Below are positions 26,250-35,749 of a stretch of DNA of 49,247 nt, in pieces. A model generated the notes under the pieces. It ran no database searches and was not told where the DNA came from. It was given only the letters and a program-made list of their open reading frames with translations. The stretch is from NCBI RefSeq assembly GCF_001642955.1, contig NZ_LWSK01000039.1:1-49247 (forward strand), written 5' to 3'. Every line of letters starts with the position of its first letter. Position 1 is the stretch's first letter. This stretch comes from Rubripirellula obstinata. Lineage in GTDB: Bacteria; Planctomycetota; Planctomycetia; Pirellulales; Pirellulaceae. The position numbers were made by a program, and so were the translations under genes.

Positions 26250-27488
26250 ATGCCGCCCAGCGATTCCAAATCCACCTGGGCTCCGCTTGCGTCACCCACG
26301 TTTCGTTGGTTCTGGATCGCGTCGGTCGTTTCCAATTTGGGGACGTGGGTTCACGAGGTCGGTGCGGGTTGGTTGATGACCAACTTAGATCCGTCACCAG
26401 AAATGGTATCAGCGGTTCGGGTTGCGATGACCGTGCCGATGTTGCTGATGGCGATTCCGGCCGGGCTGATCGTGGATGCAGTGGACCGACGAAAACTGTT
26501 AATCGTGACTCAATTGTTCTTGTTGATGTCCGCGACAACGTTGGCAACGCTGACTTACACAGGAAAGATCACGTCATGGTCGTTGCTGTTTCTGACGTTC
26601 CTGACAGGCATCGCGATGGTGATGCACATCCTGACTTGGCAATCAACGATTCCCGAATTGATCCCGCGTCACCAGCTATCGCGTGCGGTGGCGTTGGGCA
26701 GCATTAGTTTCAATCTGGCCAGATCGGTGGGACCGGCGCTGGGCGGGTTTCTAATCGCGATCGCGGGAGTCTGGATTGCGTTCGCCGTGAATGCCTGTTC
26801 GTTCGCAGCAGTTCTTTTTGTGTTGGTGCGTTGGCAACGAGAGCCTCGGCCGACGACATCGGGGCAGCCAATCCGACAATCGGCCTGGGACGGTTTGACC
26901 TTCGTTTGGCAATCGAAGTCGATGCGACATACTTTGATACGGTTGGGGTTGTTCATGGTCCCGGCTGCCGCACTTTGGTCATTGCTGCCGTTGGTCGCTC
27001 GTCAGCGATTGTTGTGGGATGAGCGAGGTTTTGGTTTTTTGGTGACCACGGTTGGCATCGGAGCTGTGATTGCTGTTTGGTTTTTGCATTGGATCCACCG
27101 GCGAATTGGTTTTAATCGCACGATCATTTTTTCAGGAGCCCTTTTTGCAATGGCCCTTGGCTTGCTGGGGATGACGACCAACGGAATCCTGGCTTCGCTT
27201 TTGACATTGGTGATTGGCGGGTCGTGGATGACAACGTTGACGACGTTCAATTCAGAAATCCAGATGACGTTGCCCAACGAAATGCGAGGTCGAGGAATGA
27301 GCTGTTACTACGCCGTCATGGCAGGTTCGATGGCGACGGGTTCGTTGCTTTGGGGGCAAGTCGGTGGCGCGATCGATGTCGGCCCAGCGTTGGTAGCCTC
27401 CGGAGTGACGTTAACCGCCACAGGATTGATCGGGATCGCCTTTCCGTTGGACGAACGGCCGGAAGATCACGAAATGTCATCTGGATAA
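26250..27488 (+). CDS. MFS transporter
   Basis: 412 aa, about 12 hydrophobic segments, of the MFS_3/enterobactin-exporter (EntS-like) subgroup: the opening FRWFWIASVVSNLGTWVHEV and the loop GLIVDAVDRRKLLI (the MFS A-motif, near 65-80) are typical. Near 150, SFNLARSVGPALGGF matches the 'NxaRxxGPaxaG' motif of that subgroup. It is probably a proton-driven exporter; the substrate cannot be judged. Divergent from the ABC pair, with the MITE-like element in the shared upstream region. Confidence 0.87.
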   Translation: MPPSDSKSTWAPLASPTFRWFWIASVVSNLGTWVHEVGAGWLMTNLDPSPEMVSAVRVAMTVPMLLMAIPAGLIVDAVDRRKLLIVTQLFLLMSATTLATLTYTGKITSWSLLFLTFLTGIAMVMHILTWQSTIPELIPRHQLSRAVALGSISFNLARSVGPALGGFLIAIAGVWIAFAVNACSFAAVLFVLVRWQREPRPTTSGQPIRQSAWDGLTFVWQSKSMRHTLIRLGLFMVPAAALWSLLPLVARQRLLWDERGFGFLVTTVGIGAVIAVWFLHWIHRRIGFNRTIIFSGALFAMALGLLGMTTNGILASLLTLVIGGSWMTTLTTFNSEIQMTLPNEMRGRGMSCYYAVMAGSMATGSLLWGQVGGAIDVGPALVASGVTLTATGLIGIAFPLDERPEDHEMSSG

Positions 27489-27795
27489 TTCTCCGCAGGG
27501 CAACTCACTTTTTCAGTCTGGGTTGGGCACTGAAATCCGAACCCGCCTAGGCTGTGAATCAATGAGCAATCCAAAACTTGTACTTCAACTTTTTCTTAAA
27601 CTTCAACTCTCACGGCGAAAGTTGAGGTTTAAGTTTACGGTAAAGAATGAGATAACTTCACAGCCTAGCAGTGTTAGTCCCCCAGCGTCAAAAAGTGAAT
27701 TGCCCTTGAAGTGGCCACCTCCGATTTCATTCTTACTGCTCGGCGAGGTTAGAATTCGGGCACACATGCCCGCCACCCTCGTCTAGTAAGCCGCC
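27489..27795. other. Gene-free stretch with a structured palindrome
   Basis: No gene is supported; a short frame from 27564 is low in complexity and resembles nothing. A nested fold is visible: CTAGGCTGTGAA at 27547-27558 pairs with TTCACAGCCTAG at 27657-27668, and inside, 27595-27611 pairs with 27617-27633 in 15 of 17 positions. It lies upstream of the GTPase operon and could be a leader structure or a small repeat. Confidence 0.55.
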
Positions 27796-29049
27796 GTGAC
27801 TGATCGAAATGAACCACCATCGAATTTAAGCTTTTACGAGAAATTTCGTTCGATGTGGTCAACCTCCCATTCTCAATCAATCGATCTGCCCGACGCTGTG
27901 CCGGTCGCGAAGATTTGGATGCTGGGAAAGACCGGCAGTGGGAAGTCGTCCATCATCCATTTCATCACCGGTGCCGATGACGCCGAAATCGGTAGCGGAT
28001 TTCGTCCGCAAACCAAACACTCGCGCGAATACGGTTTCCCTGATGACAAGACGCCGTTGGTTCGGTTCTTAGACACGCGAGGTTTGGGGGAAGCGGGTTA
28101 CGATGCCAGCGATGATCTGAAAGCGTTTGGCAAGGAAGCAAATCTGGTCATCATCACGGTACGTGCAACTGACCAGGCCACTGAGTCACTGATCGCACCG
28201 TTGCAAAAAATCCGCAAAGAGAATCCCGATCGTCCTGTGTTGTTGGTGATTACCGCGATCCACGACGCGTGTCCCGGCCAAACTGAGTTCCCGGCTGACA
28301 TGCTTGATCACTGGAATAGATCGAAGTTGCCAGAAGGTCTGCGTCGGGTGCTGCAGGAACAGCTACGCCGATTTGATGGACTTTATGATTCCGCAGTCGT
28401 GATTGACCTGACCAAACCAGAGGATGGTTTTCATCCACCGGATTTGGGCGGAGAACGACTGTTCGAGGCGATCATGAATGCAGTCCCGGCGGCGATGCGT
28501 TCCACGCTGGGGACGATGCGAATGCTGCAGCCGGAATTGCACTCTTCATCAGAGACCGATGTAACCAGCGTTGATACTCTTATTTTGACTCACGCAACTT
28601 TGGCCGCCGGCGCGGCTGCCGTTCCGATCGCTTGGATCGACATGCCGGTTGTTTTGGGAATTCAAACACATCTCGCTCATCGGATTGCAAAGCATCATGG
28701 GCAAACGCTAAACCCGACCGCGATGGCTCAATTGTCGGTCGTGCTGGGTGGACGAGCGGCGATTCGCATGGCGGTAAGAGGGTTTTCCAAGCTGATTCCC
28801 GTGGTGGGTTCGGCAATCAATTCGGCAGCAGCTTTTGCACTGGTCTTCGCATCGGGCAAAGTGTTGGACTGGTACTTTGCCCAGGTTCAAACCGGACGAA
28901 CACCAAGCCAAGAAGAGGTTTCCGAAATGTATAGCAACCAGTTGGACGCTGCTCGTGCCTATTGGAAGAAGAAACAATTGAGCGAATCCGATTTGGGTGC
29001 CGGTGATTCGGGTACCAGTGACAATCACGCTGATGGAGAAAATCGTTGA
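27796..29049 (+). CDS. GTPase with hydrophobic DUF697-like C-terminus
   Basis: 417 aa. The G domain (about 37-210) has the P-loop GKTGSGKSS (44-52), G3 DTRG, and a degenerate G4 where NKxD would be expected (TAIHD). The C-terminal part (about 255-355) has hydrophobic helices (LILTHATLAAGAAAVPIAWIDMPVVLG; KLIPVVGSAINSAAAFALVFASGKVL), like the DUF697 (YcjF-like) membrane region. It is likely a membrane-associated GTPase of unknown target. The start is GTG. Its stop overlaps the TTG of the next GTPase gene, so the two are co-expressed. Confidence 0.8.
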   Translation: MTDRNEPPSNLSFYEKFRSMWSTSHSQSIDLPDAVPVAKIWMLGKTGSGKSSIIHFITGADDAEIGSGFRPQTKHSREYGFPDDKTPLVRFLDTRGLGEAGYDASDDLKAFGKEANLVIITVRATDQATESLIAPLQKIRKENPDRPVLLVITAIHDACPGQTEFPADMLDHWNRSKLPEGLRRVLQEQLRRFDGLYDSAVVIDLTKPEDGFHPPDLGGERLFEAIMNAVPAAMRSTLGTMRMLQPELHSSSETDVTSVDTLILTHATLAAGAAAVPIAWIDMPVVLGIQTHLAHRIAKHHGQTLNPTAMAQLSVVLGGRAAIRMAVRGFSKLIPVVGSAINSAAAFALVFASGKVLDWYFAQVQTGRTPSQEEVSEMYSNQLDAARAYWKKKQLSESDLGAGDSGTSDNHADGENR

Positions 29050-30611
29050 TTGATCGCCGTTTGTTCTTCGTTAGTTTCTTGGTGGCGCTTCCGGTTTTGG
29101 TCTGCGTTTGCTTTGGTGCTCATGCGATCTGGGTGACTGGATACTGGAAATCGTTGTGGTGGGTGTTGCCTGGGTGCTGGGTGCTTGCTTGGTTGGCGTC
29201 ACAGTTTTGGAAACCAGGCAAGCGTGTCTCCGATGCTGCCGATGCGATCGCGATTGATCCAAAAGTCAGCAAACATTGGAGCGCACGAGATCACGAAGCC
29301 GCCAAGATTATTGATCGGCATCAGCGGGACATTGAAACCATCGACGCGGCTAAGCTTTCTGACCCGCATCATTATCTTTCGCAGGCACAAGTTTTGGCGG
29401 CGGAATTGGCCGAGTTCTATCACGGGAAAAGTAAACGTGAATCGGCTTCGCAAGTCATCGATTCGCTGACGGTGGTCGAAGTTGCTGCGGCAGCCCGTTT
29501 GGCGATCGATGATTTGGAAGAATGGATTTTAGAATCGGTTCCGGGCAGCAGTCTGGTCACGATCCGGCAATGGCGAGCAATCACATCCACGCCCAAGTGG
29601 TACTCGCAAGTGTCAAAGGTCTACTGGGCCGCATCGACGCTGGTCAATCCAGCCAACTTGATTCGATACGCGACATCAAGGGCGACGTTGGATCCGGTGG
29701 TAGGGCAACTGCAAAGTGAAGTCGTGGCGACGATCTACCTGAACTTCCTACGTCGCGTCGGTTTCTATCTGATCGAAATGAACAGCGGTCGGTTGCGTGG
29801 CGGTGCGATCGCTTACTCAACAGCATTTGGTAACGAAAGCCATTCGCCACAATTAAAGGACGTGCCGGTGTCCATTGCGTTGGTCGGCCAAACCAGTGCC
29901 GGCAAGTCCAGTTTGATCAATGCTCTGGTCGGCGATCAAGTTGCCACGACAGATTTGTTGCCGGAAACCCGACAGGTGTCTCGCTATCAGTACCAGATCG
30001 ATGGCGAAGATCAGGCAAGTAGTTCGCTGACGTTGCTGGACACACCCGGCTATGGGGAAGCGGGCGCGTCAAAGCAACAGCTTGCTGATTCGCAACAGGC
30101 GGCAGCTAATGCAGACGTTGTGTTGTTGGTGATCGATGGCCATAGTTCAGCCCGTGCGGCGGATCAGTCGATGATTCAAGAACTAGATGCACACTTTGCC
30201 GCCCAGCCAAAGCTTCGCCGTCCACCGGTCATCTGCGTGATGACTCACATTGACTTGATCCCACCGGCATCGGTTTGGGATCCACCTTACGATTTTGAAT
30301 CGCCCGCGGATGCGAAGGAAGACAACATTCGCGGCGCTCGCGACTACGCCGAAGAGGTGTTCGGTGACTCGGTCGTCGGCGTAGCGTGCGTTTGTCTGGC
30401 CGACCGAACGTCTGGCATCAGCGAATGGGGAGTCGCCGAGCATCTGTTACCGCTACTGATTCAAAATCTTGACGACGGACGTGCGGTGTCGATTGTTCGT
30501 ATCTTTGAAAACGAAGTCGATTCAAATCGGTTCAAAAAAGTGATGAAGCAAGCGAAGCGTTTTGCTGGGGATGCTTTTCAGACGTGGTTTGACCAGCGTC
30601 TTGGAAGTTAA
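29046..30611 (+). CDS. Era-like/dynamin-type membrane GTPase
   Basis: 521 aa. Two hydrophobic segments near the N-terminus (about 5-22 and 35-52) anchor it. A helical region follows (about 60-275), then a G domain: G1 GQTSAGKSS at about 281-289, G3 DTPG near 332, and THID (about 399-402) in the NKxD position. The N-terminal start is a TTG overlapping the previous stop (TTGA, 29046-29049), an arrangement that favours coupling. Together the two proteins may act as a membrane-bound pair of GTPases; their target is unknown. Confidence 0.8.
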   Translation: MIDRRLFFVSFLVALPVLVCVCFGAHAIWVTGYWKSLWWVLPGCWVLAWLASQFWKPGKRVSDAADAIAIDPKVSKHWSARDHEAAKIIDRHQRDIETIDAAKLSDPHHYLSQAQVLAAELAEFYHGKSKRESASQVIDSLTVVEVAAAARLAIDDLEEWILESVPGSSLVTIRQWRAITSTPKWYSQVSKVYWAASTLVNPANLIRYATSRATLDPVVGQLQSEVVATIYLNFLRRVGFYLIEMNSGRLRGGAIAYSTAFGNESHSPQLKDVPVSIALVGQTSAGKSSLINALVGDQVATTDLLPETRQVSRYQYQIDGEDQASSSLTLLDTPGYGEAGASKQQLADSQQAAANADVVLLVIDGHSSARAADQSMIQELDAHFAAQPKLRRPPVICVMTHIDLIPPASVWDPPYDFESPADAKEDNIRGARDYAEEVFGDSVVGVACVCLADRTSGISEWGVAEHLLPLLIQNLDDGRAVSIVRIFENEVDSNRFKKVMKQAKRFAGDAFQTWFDQRLGS

Positions 30612-30614
30612 TGC

Positions 30615-30650
30615 AATTGCCGGAACTTCGCTCCGCTTGTTCCGGCCTAC
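30615..30650. repeat. Single arm of the GTAGGCCGGAACAAG family
   Basis: One arm only (ATTGCCGGAAC to GTTCCGGCCTAC) lies between the convergent GTPase and REC-HATPase genes. It has an internal hairpin potential (CCGGAAC with GTTCCGG) and may serve as a terminator. Confidence 0.75.
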
Positions 30651-30655
30651 GCTTA

Positions 30656-31555
30656 TTATCCGAAACGTTTTACTAGAACGACTTCGTTGCCGGATTCGTT
30701 GAATGTCATTTCGTCGGTGAAGCTTCGCATCAGGATCAGGCCATGGCCGGATTCGCTATCCGAAGCTTCTAAATCCATTCTTGCGGAGGCTTTTGACGTG
30801 TCAAAACCTTTGCCTTGATCACGAATCAGGACTCGAAAATCTGTTTTCGAGATCGTTGCTTCAACGTGAACAGACCGGCCTTGGTACGGATCGCTTGTTT
30901 TGCGTTTCTCGATGAGGTCCGACGTTGCTCCGTCGTAAACCAACGCACGATGGCTTGGTGTGACGGAGGGGCCTAATTCTAAGTTGCCGCGGAACATCGC
31001 ATTGATGACGGCGTGTTCAATCGCGGTTCCCATTCGTCCCAATGCGGGGCCGCCGGCCAATTCCATCCCCGAGGCAACTTGCATCAACAGCCCGACCATT
31101 GGCGAGATCAAGTCAGCGTCGTTGGGCAGGTCAAACGTGTATGAATTTTCCTGCAAGGTCGAAATCAACTTTGCAAAACTAGCGTCCGTCTTGATCACAC
31201 CTAAAACATCAACAATGGTGTCGTTCAGCAGCGCTCGCAGATGATTTTTAGGAACGTATCCTGCCGCACCTTGTTGCAATGCCTTGGTTGCCAGTTCTTC
31301 GGACCCGCTGGCGGTGACAAGGACGGCGGGAATGTGTTCAAAGTCCAATTGCATTGCCTGGACCAAATCGAGACCATTCATTTCTGGCATTTCCAGGTCG
31401 GTCACAACGAGTTCGATCAACTCTTTTTCGAGAGCTTCGATTGCCAACTTTCCGTTGGCGACATGTTTCACTAGGTGATTTCCCTCTTCAAGCAACATCC
31501 TCATTTCGACTGCCTGAGTCGGACTGTCTTCGACTAAAAGGATTCGAGCCATCAT
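30656..31555 (-). CDS. Receiver domain fused to an RsbW-like ATPase domain
   Basis: 299 aa. Residues about 4-125 form a receiver (LLVEDS; the phosphoacceptor in VVTDLEMPEMNG; Lys in YVPKN). A linker of about 45 residues leads to an HATPase domain of the RsbW/anti-sigma type: N-box AVINAMFRGN, G1 RDQGKGFD, G2 GHGLILMRSF. There is no HisKA, so it is not a normal kinase; it may phosphorylate or sequester a protein (for example an anti-anti-sigma factor) under receiver control. No obvious partner gene lies beside it. Start at 31555 or 31552 (two adjacent ATGs). Confidence 0.85.
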   Translation of the reverse strand: MMARILLVEDSPTQAVEMRMLLEEGNHLVKHVANGKLAIEALEKELIELVVTDLEMPEMNGLDLVQAMQLDFEHIPAVLVTASGSEELATKALQQGAAGYVPKNHLRALLNDTIVDVLGVIKTDASFAKLISTLQENSYTFDLPNDADLISPMVGLLMQVASGMELAGGPALGRMGTAIEHAVINAMFRGNLELGPSVTPSHRALVYDGATSDLIEKRKTSDPYQGRSVHVEATISKTDFRVLIRDQGKGFDTSKASARMDLEASDSESGHGLILMRSFTDEMTFNESGNEVVLVKRFG

Positions 31556-31738
31556 TCGCCTCTATAAATTCAATTGAAAATGGCTGGCAATAAAAAAACA
31601 GATGGGCCAACCGGCTACCCCTCGATTCTAGCCGATTAGGCAGCAGCCGACACGAACGTAACCAGTTCCGTAACCGCTTTTGTGTCTCTTTGCGGCATGA
31701 CTGAAAGGAATGGGTAAGATCGAAACATGTCAAAGCAT

Positions 31739-32812
31739 CTAGCCTGGGATAAAGCTATCTTCGCGCGATAGATTTTGTGCAAACAGTGTCAGTAGTTTTG
31801 CAACGTTGTCGATGTCGGTCAGTGAAATCACTTCCACGGCTGAATGCATGTATCGATTGGGGATCGCAACAAGTCCGGTCGCCACACCACCGCCGTGAAT
31901 CTGTAACGCGTTGGCATCATTGGGTGCCGCGCGTCCAATCGCCGCGACCTGGAAAGGCACATCGTTTTGCTCGCACAGTTCAACCAATCTTGCGGCGACT
32001 TTTCGATTGATATTGGGGCCGCGAAAGATGACGGGACCACCGCCGACCGCAATGTCGCCTTGCCGCGTCGCGTCAATCGTTGGACAGTCCGATGCATGAG
32101 TCACGTCGACTGCGATCGCAACATCAGGATTGATGCTGCCGGCGGCTGTCTTCGCACCTCGCAGGCCGATTTCTTCCTGGACCGTTGCGACGCTGTGCAG
32201 GTGGCAGGCGAGCGGTGATTTTTTCGATTCATCAGCCGCGCGTCGCAGTGCTTCCATCACGGTCCACATCCCCGTTTTGTTATCCATCCCAGGACCAGAG
32301 ACGCGATCGCCCATCAGTTCACGATAGTTCAATTCAAGCGTGACGGGGTCACCGATGCGAACCTTTGCTTCGGCTTCCGCTTTGTTGGCTGCACCAATGT
32401 CTAGCCATAGCTCTTTTAGATCGACAACTTTTTTGCGTTCGTCATTGTCGAGCAGGTGAATGGGTTTTCGGCTGATCACTGCGGGGACGGGGCCGTTGTC
32501 GGTCCAGATCGTCATCGATTGACCAATCAATTGTTGTGGATCCCAACCACCAATCGTCTGAGCGTACAAAAAACCTTGGTCGTCGATGTGGCAAATCAGC
32601 ATACCGATTTGGTCGCAGTGACCGGCATACATCAATCGAGGTCCGTCGGCGTTTCCGATCGACGCAATCAGGTTCCCGTGAACATCGGTGCGAACGTCCT
32701 CTGCATGCGAAGAGATGTACTTGCCGACCACCCCCTGGATCTGTTCTTCAAAACCCGATGGGCTGGGTGTTTCGATCGCGGCTTGGAAGAAATCTCTTGC
32801 GGAAGGAATCAT
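31739..32812 (-). CDS. M42-family metallo-aminopeptidase
   Basis: 357 aa. The dinuclear metal site is clear: His65 and Asp67 (AGHCDQIG), Asp177 (GPGMDNKTG), the catalytic pair Glu213-Glu214 (QEEIGLRGA), Asp236 (AVDVTHA) and His323 (YMHSAVE). Proteins of this family (FrvX/PepA type, TET-like dodecamers) trim peptides in the cytoplasm; some members were annotated as endoglucanases. Length and spacing are normal. The upstream region contains a perfect 9-bp-arm palindrome at 32850-32870. Confidence 0.93.
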   Translation of the reverse strand: MIPSARDFFQAAIETPSPSGFEEQIQGVVGKYISSHAEDVRTDVHGNLIASIGNADGPRLMYAGHCDQIGMLICHIDDQGFLYAQTIGGWDPQQLIGQSMTIWTDNGPVPAVISRKPIHLLDNDERKKVVDLKELWLDIGAANKAEAEAKVRIGDPVTLELNYRELMGDRVSGPGMDNKTGMWTVMEALRRAADESKKSPLACHLHSVATVQEEIGLRGAKTAAGSINPDVAIAVDVTHASDCPTIDATRQGDIAVGGGPVIFRGPNINRKVAARLVELCEQNDVPFQVAAIGRAAPNDANALQIHGGGVATGLVAIPNRYMHSAVEVISLTDIDNVAKLLTLFAQNLSREDSFIPG

Positions 32813-32849
32813 CGTGTTTCCAATGTTCTGGGGGGATCTTGGTTCTGGG

Positions 32850-32870
32850 GCATCCTGATGTTCAGGATGC
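32850..32870. promoter_or_regulatory. Operator-like palindrome upstream of the M42 gene
   Basis: GCATCCTGA and TCAGGATGC flank a 3-base centre, perfectly complementary and 38 bases before the ATG of the M42 gene. It could be an operator for a dimeric regulator, or part of a dispersed repeat. It is the only notable element in the 250-base gap to the gene at 33064. Confidence 0.35.
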
Positions 32871-33063
32871 TGCGATGCTTTTCGGCATCATCGTTTGCAG
32901 AACGCCACTTTATCGTTGTTGATCAAATGCAACACCACCGGGGCCGTGCCGATCGAATCACCGGCGACTGGCGGCACGTAAGTCGTTCAAACGCAAGGCG
33001 TTAGCCGATCTTGGTTTGTCTAAGCGTGCGAGTTTGGACCAGAACGTGCTTTCTTAGCTCGCC

Positions 33064-33498
33064 ATGGAACTGTTTACCATTGCGCCTGCCGACCGACGTT
33101 TTCTTACCAGATCGCTACGTTGCCACGCGGTGATTTGGTTAGTGATTGGTGCCTTGTTCACGATTGGTTCATTGGTTCCGTCCCAAGGGCCGTATGCCGC
33201 AGCACCTGTGAACAAGCCCGCAAACAAAATCGAAGTCGAAGTCCCCGCTCGGATCGACGCCCATGTCCCGGTGGGTTGGCGACGGACGGCCGACGGATGG
33301 GAACACACATCGAACTGGTTGTCGGTCGATAAGTCGATTGACACCTGGATCGACGAACAAAAATCTCGCGAACCGGCCTGGATTCAACGCACCTTGGCCA
33401 TGATCCGCAACACACCGCCACTAGTGTTTGCGATGTTGCAAGTGTCCATGATTACGGCAGTCGTCTTGATTACGACTCGCCGAAAGTTGACGGTTTAG
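33064..33498 (+). CDS. Hypothetical membrane protein
   Basis: 144 aa with two hydrophobic segments, at about 20-42 (AVIWLVIGALFTIGSLVPS) and 119-137 (VFAMLQVSMITAVVLI), and an extracytoplasmic or loop region of some 75 residues between them, rich in Trp and Pro (VPVGWRRTADGWEH). I recognise no family, and it could be lineage-restricted. Convergent with the secreted-protein gene at 33658. Confidence 0.65.
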   Translation: MELFTIAPADRRFLTRSLRCHAVIWLVIGALFTIGSLVPSQGPYAAAPVNKPANKIEVEVPARIDAHVPVGWRRTADGWEHTSNWLSVDKSIDTWIDEQKSREPAWIQRTLAMIRNTPPLVFAMLQVSMITAVVLITTRRKLTV

Positions 33499-33657
33499 GA
33501 AACGAGCGGGGAATCACTTCCCGATTTCCAAACCCGAATGCGTAAGCGAGGGATTTTGTTTGACGCGGAAATCCCTCGCTCACGCGTTCGGGTTGGGATT
33601 TCGTCGCACCACATCTCGTAAAGTCATTTCGTGACCATTCCTGCGTTTGTCAGCCCG

Positions 33658-34506
33658 TTAGCGAAGTCTGGCGCTTCGCTCGGTTTCGGGGATCAGCGTT
33701 TCGGTCATCTTGGCTCGGTATTCCATCATGCTGTTGGGGCCTTGGAATCCGACGACGGTTTCATCCCAGTCCAGTTTCTTGCTGAGCATGCATCCGGCAT
33801 CCAGGTCGAAGCGGATTTCACCATTGCTTAGCTGTTGAACGACTTGGGCCTTAACCGATTCTTGGTCGATCGGTGTCAGGGGTTCGCTGCGAATCGAAAG
33901 CGTTGCGACGCCGGTCTTCACCTTTTCCAAAGTGTAGACCTCGCGAATTTTGATCGTCTTGACTTCGTTTTCTTCGGTGCGAGTTTTGACTTCGCGTGGA
34001 ACTGACCACGAACCACCGATGCGGATCGGTTCTTCGGGCAATGCCAAGGTCAACGATCCCATTCCGAGTGATGCCTTGGTGCCACCGAAGTCTTCACGTT
34101 CAAGTTCTTGGCCACGCGTGTTGATCTTGATCGTTGCCAGTGTTTGTCCCATTTGCTCGGCAACCTTGCTAAACATCTTGGGGGCTTCTTCACCGCTTTC
34201 GCTGTCCCAACGAATTTCGTCTTTGTCACCTTGTTGCTGAGTCATTTCGACGGAATCAACGATGTGATTAAACGTTGCTCCGGAATCGTTGGCATCTGTC
34301 ACCGCAAGATGCCGCTGACTGGTCGTGTGAACATTCGACGCTTCTTCTTCGCCTTTGATCCGGGTCTTGGTCTTGGCTGCATGCGTGACTTCATAGCGAA
34401 GCGTTTGTCCTGACTTTAGCGAGTACCGCAGCAAGTAGTCTTCGGCGGAGACACCCAAATTGGACGACAGGATCAAAAAGCTAAGGCAACAAAGAATACG
34501 ACACAC
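33658..34506 (-). CDS. Secreted hypothetical protein (DUF6263-like)
   Basis: 282 aa with a signal peptide (cleavage probable after GVSA, about residue 21). The body has alternating beta-type stretches (YLLRYSLKSGQTLRYEVTH; ATFNHIVDSVEMTQ; TLSIRSEPLTPI), resembling the planctomycete/bacteroidete 'DUF6263' style of exported proteins. No catalytic motif is seen. The start is GTG, preceded at a suitable distance by GGGAG on the minus strand. Function unknown. Confidence 0.7.
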   Translation of the reverse strand: MCRILCCLSFLILSSNLGVSAEDYLLRYSLKSGQTLRYEVTHAAKTKTRIKGEEEASNVHTTSQRHLAVTDANDSGATFNHIVDSVEMTQQQGDKDEIRWDSESGEEAPKMFSKVAEQMGQTLATIKINTRGQELEREDFGGTKASLGMGSLTLALPEEPIRIGGSWSVPREVKTRTEENEVKTIKIREVYTLEKVKTGVATLSIRSEPLTPIDQESVKAQVVQQLSNGEIRFDLDAGCMLSKKLDWDETVVGFQGPNSMMEYRAKMTETLIPETERSARLR

Positions 34507-34594
34507 AGGACGGTCTCCCTACACGAAAGTCAAACCAGTTTCACAAGTGTCGAAGAGTGTCAAAAAACCCGAGCGGAAACAAGATGAGTTTTTC

Positions 34595-35608
34595 TCAGCG
34601 CAGTTTCCATAGCGTGCCTTCGCTTGCGACCGTAAAACTGATTCTTCCCAGTTGATTGATCAGGTCGACTTTTGACGAATCGACCACGGCTTCGACTTGG
34701 CGGACATTGCGTTCGGACAGACTGCCAACGACGGCTGAAACAAGATAGCTATCCGAAGCCGAGAGCGTTTTTTCTGCACCTAAATCCAGGTCCACGATCA
34801 CTTTGGATGGCGGCATCACCTGGGCCTCGGCGTCTGAGAACCAAAAGTCCATTCCACCGATTACTCCGCCGCTGCGATCAACCAAAGCGTGTCGTTCAAT
34901 GTCCAAATGCGACAGAGCGGACGCACGACGGACCGAATCCGGCAGAATGCGTTTATGTTGAACCGTCGCCGAACGCCTCAATTGCATTGCTTCACGACTA
35001 AACGCCGGTCGATAACCTTCCGTCGAGGCAACGACGCGAACGAGCGACCGATTGGCAACAAAGCCGCAGGCCTGCAAAACGCCGTGCAAGCGAACATCCA
35101 AGTTCTCGATCCCATACCCGTGGCCATAGGGATTCAGCCCGGCGTATCCAAAATGGTCGTCTCGGAAAAGACCAGCGGTAATCGCGGCGGGGCCGTTGTT
35201 CTCTGTGCCGGATGCGGAGCGATTAGCATCAAGCCGACGCGAAAGCCTGACAGCTTCTTCCAACAGTTCAACGGCAACGTCGGCCTGGCATTCTTTTGCC
35301 AAGCAGATTGCCGCGATGGTAATGCCACCGGGTGCCTGATCGCTGGACGCCAACAGACTGTTTAAGCCTGAACTTAATGCAGGGTTCAGCCCAAAGTGGC
35401 ACCAGCCGACGATGACTTCGTTGTCGTTGCTGTCTCGAAGCGTGGCGATCAGGAAGTTCTGGGGATCGAAAAAGCTTCTGGCCAAAATTGCCTGTTCGAA
35501 CTGTGCCAGGGAAACGTCCGGCACCATGCCCGCAAGTTCGTGGTGCTGCCTAAAAACCGCAACCAATTGCGGCAGGTCCCCGTTTCGAAGAGAGCGAAAG
35601 CTAGTCAC
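34595..35608 (-). CDS. GNAT-like acetyltransferase (two domains)
   Basis: About 337 aa from the GTG at 35608 (MTSFRSLRNGDLPQL), which matches the usual start of a GNAT domain; a TTG at 35638 is an alternative. Residues up to about 150 form a first GNAT-like unit (VGWCHFG; GITIAAICLAKECQADVAVELLEEAVR), and the second half has a weaker similar layout (SLVRVVASTEGY; ALSHLDIERHALVDRSGGVIGGMDFWF). Duplicated GNAT folds are known in other acetyltransferases. The substrate is unknown. Confidence 0.6.
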   Translation of the reverse strand: MTSFRSLRNGDLPQLVAVFRQHHELAGMVPDVSLAQFEQAILARSFFDPQNFLIATLRDSNDNEVIVGWCHFGLNPALSSGLNSLLASSDQAPGGITIAAICLAKECQADVAVELLEEAVRLSRRLDANRSASGTENNGPAAITAGLFRDDHFGYAGLNPYGHGYGIENLDVRLHGVLQACGFVANRSLVRVVASTEGYRPAFSREAMQLRRSATVQHKRILPDSVRRASALSHLDIERHALVDRSGGVIGGMDFWFSDAEAQVMPPSKVIVDLDLGAEKTLSASDSYLVSAVVGSLSERNVRQVEAVVDSSKVDLINQLGRISFTVASEGTLWKLR

Positions 35609-35749
35609 AGGTTCGATCGATTCGGGGCAAAAAATCAAAGCGGCAAGAAAAAGAGTGTCCTGTCAAAATACAGGATATCTGTTGCCCGGATACTGCCAAC
35701 GCAGAAAAAACGTTGCGTGCAAGACCGTTCATTGGCTGAAGACCCAAAA

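Noticed and set aside
25937-26335. Longer start for the ABC ATP-binding protein
   Set aside because: The extension is translated from the MITE-like palindrome and from sequence overlapping the MFS gene; the family begins at the ABC domain near 25906-25936.
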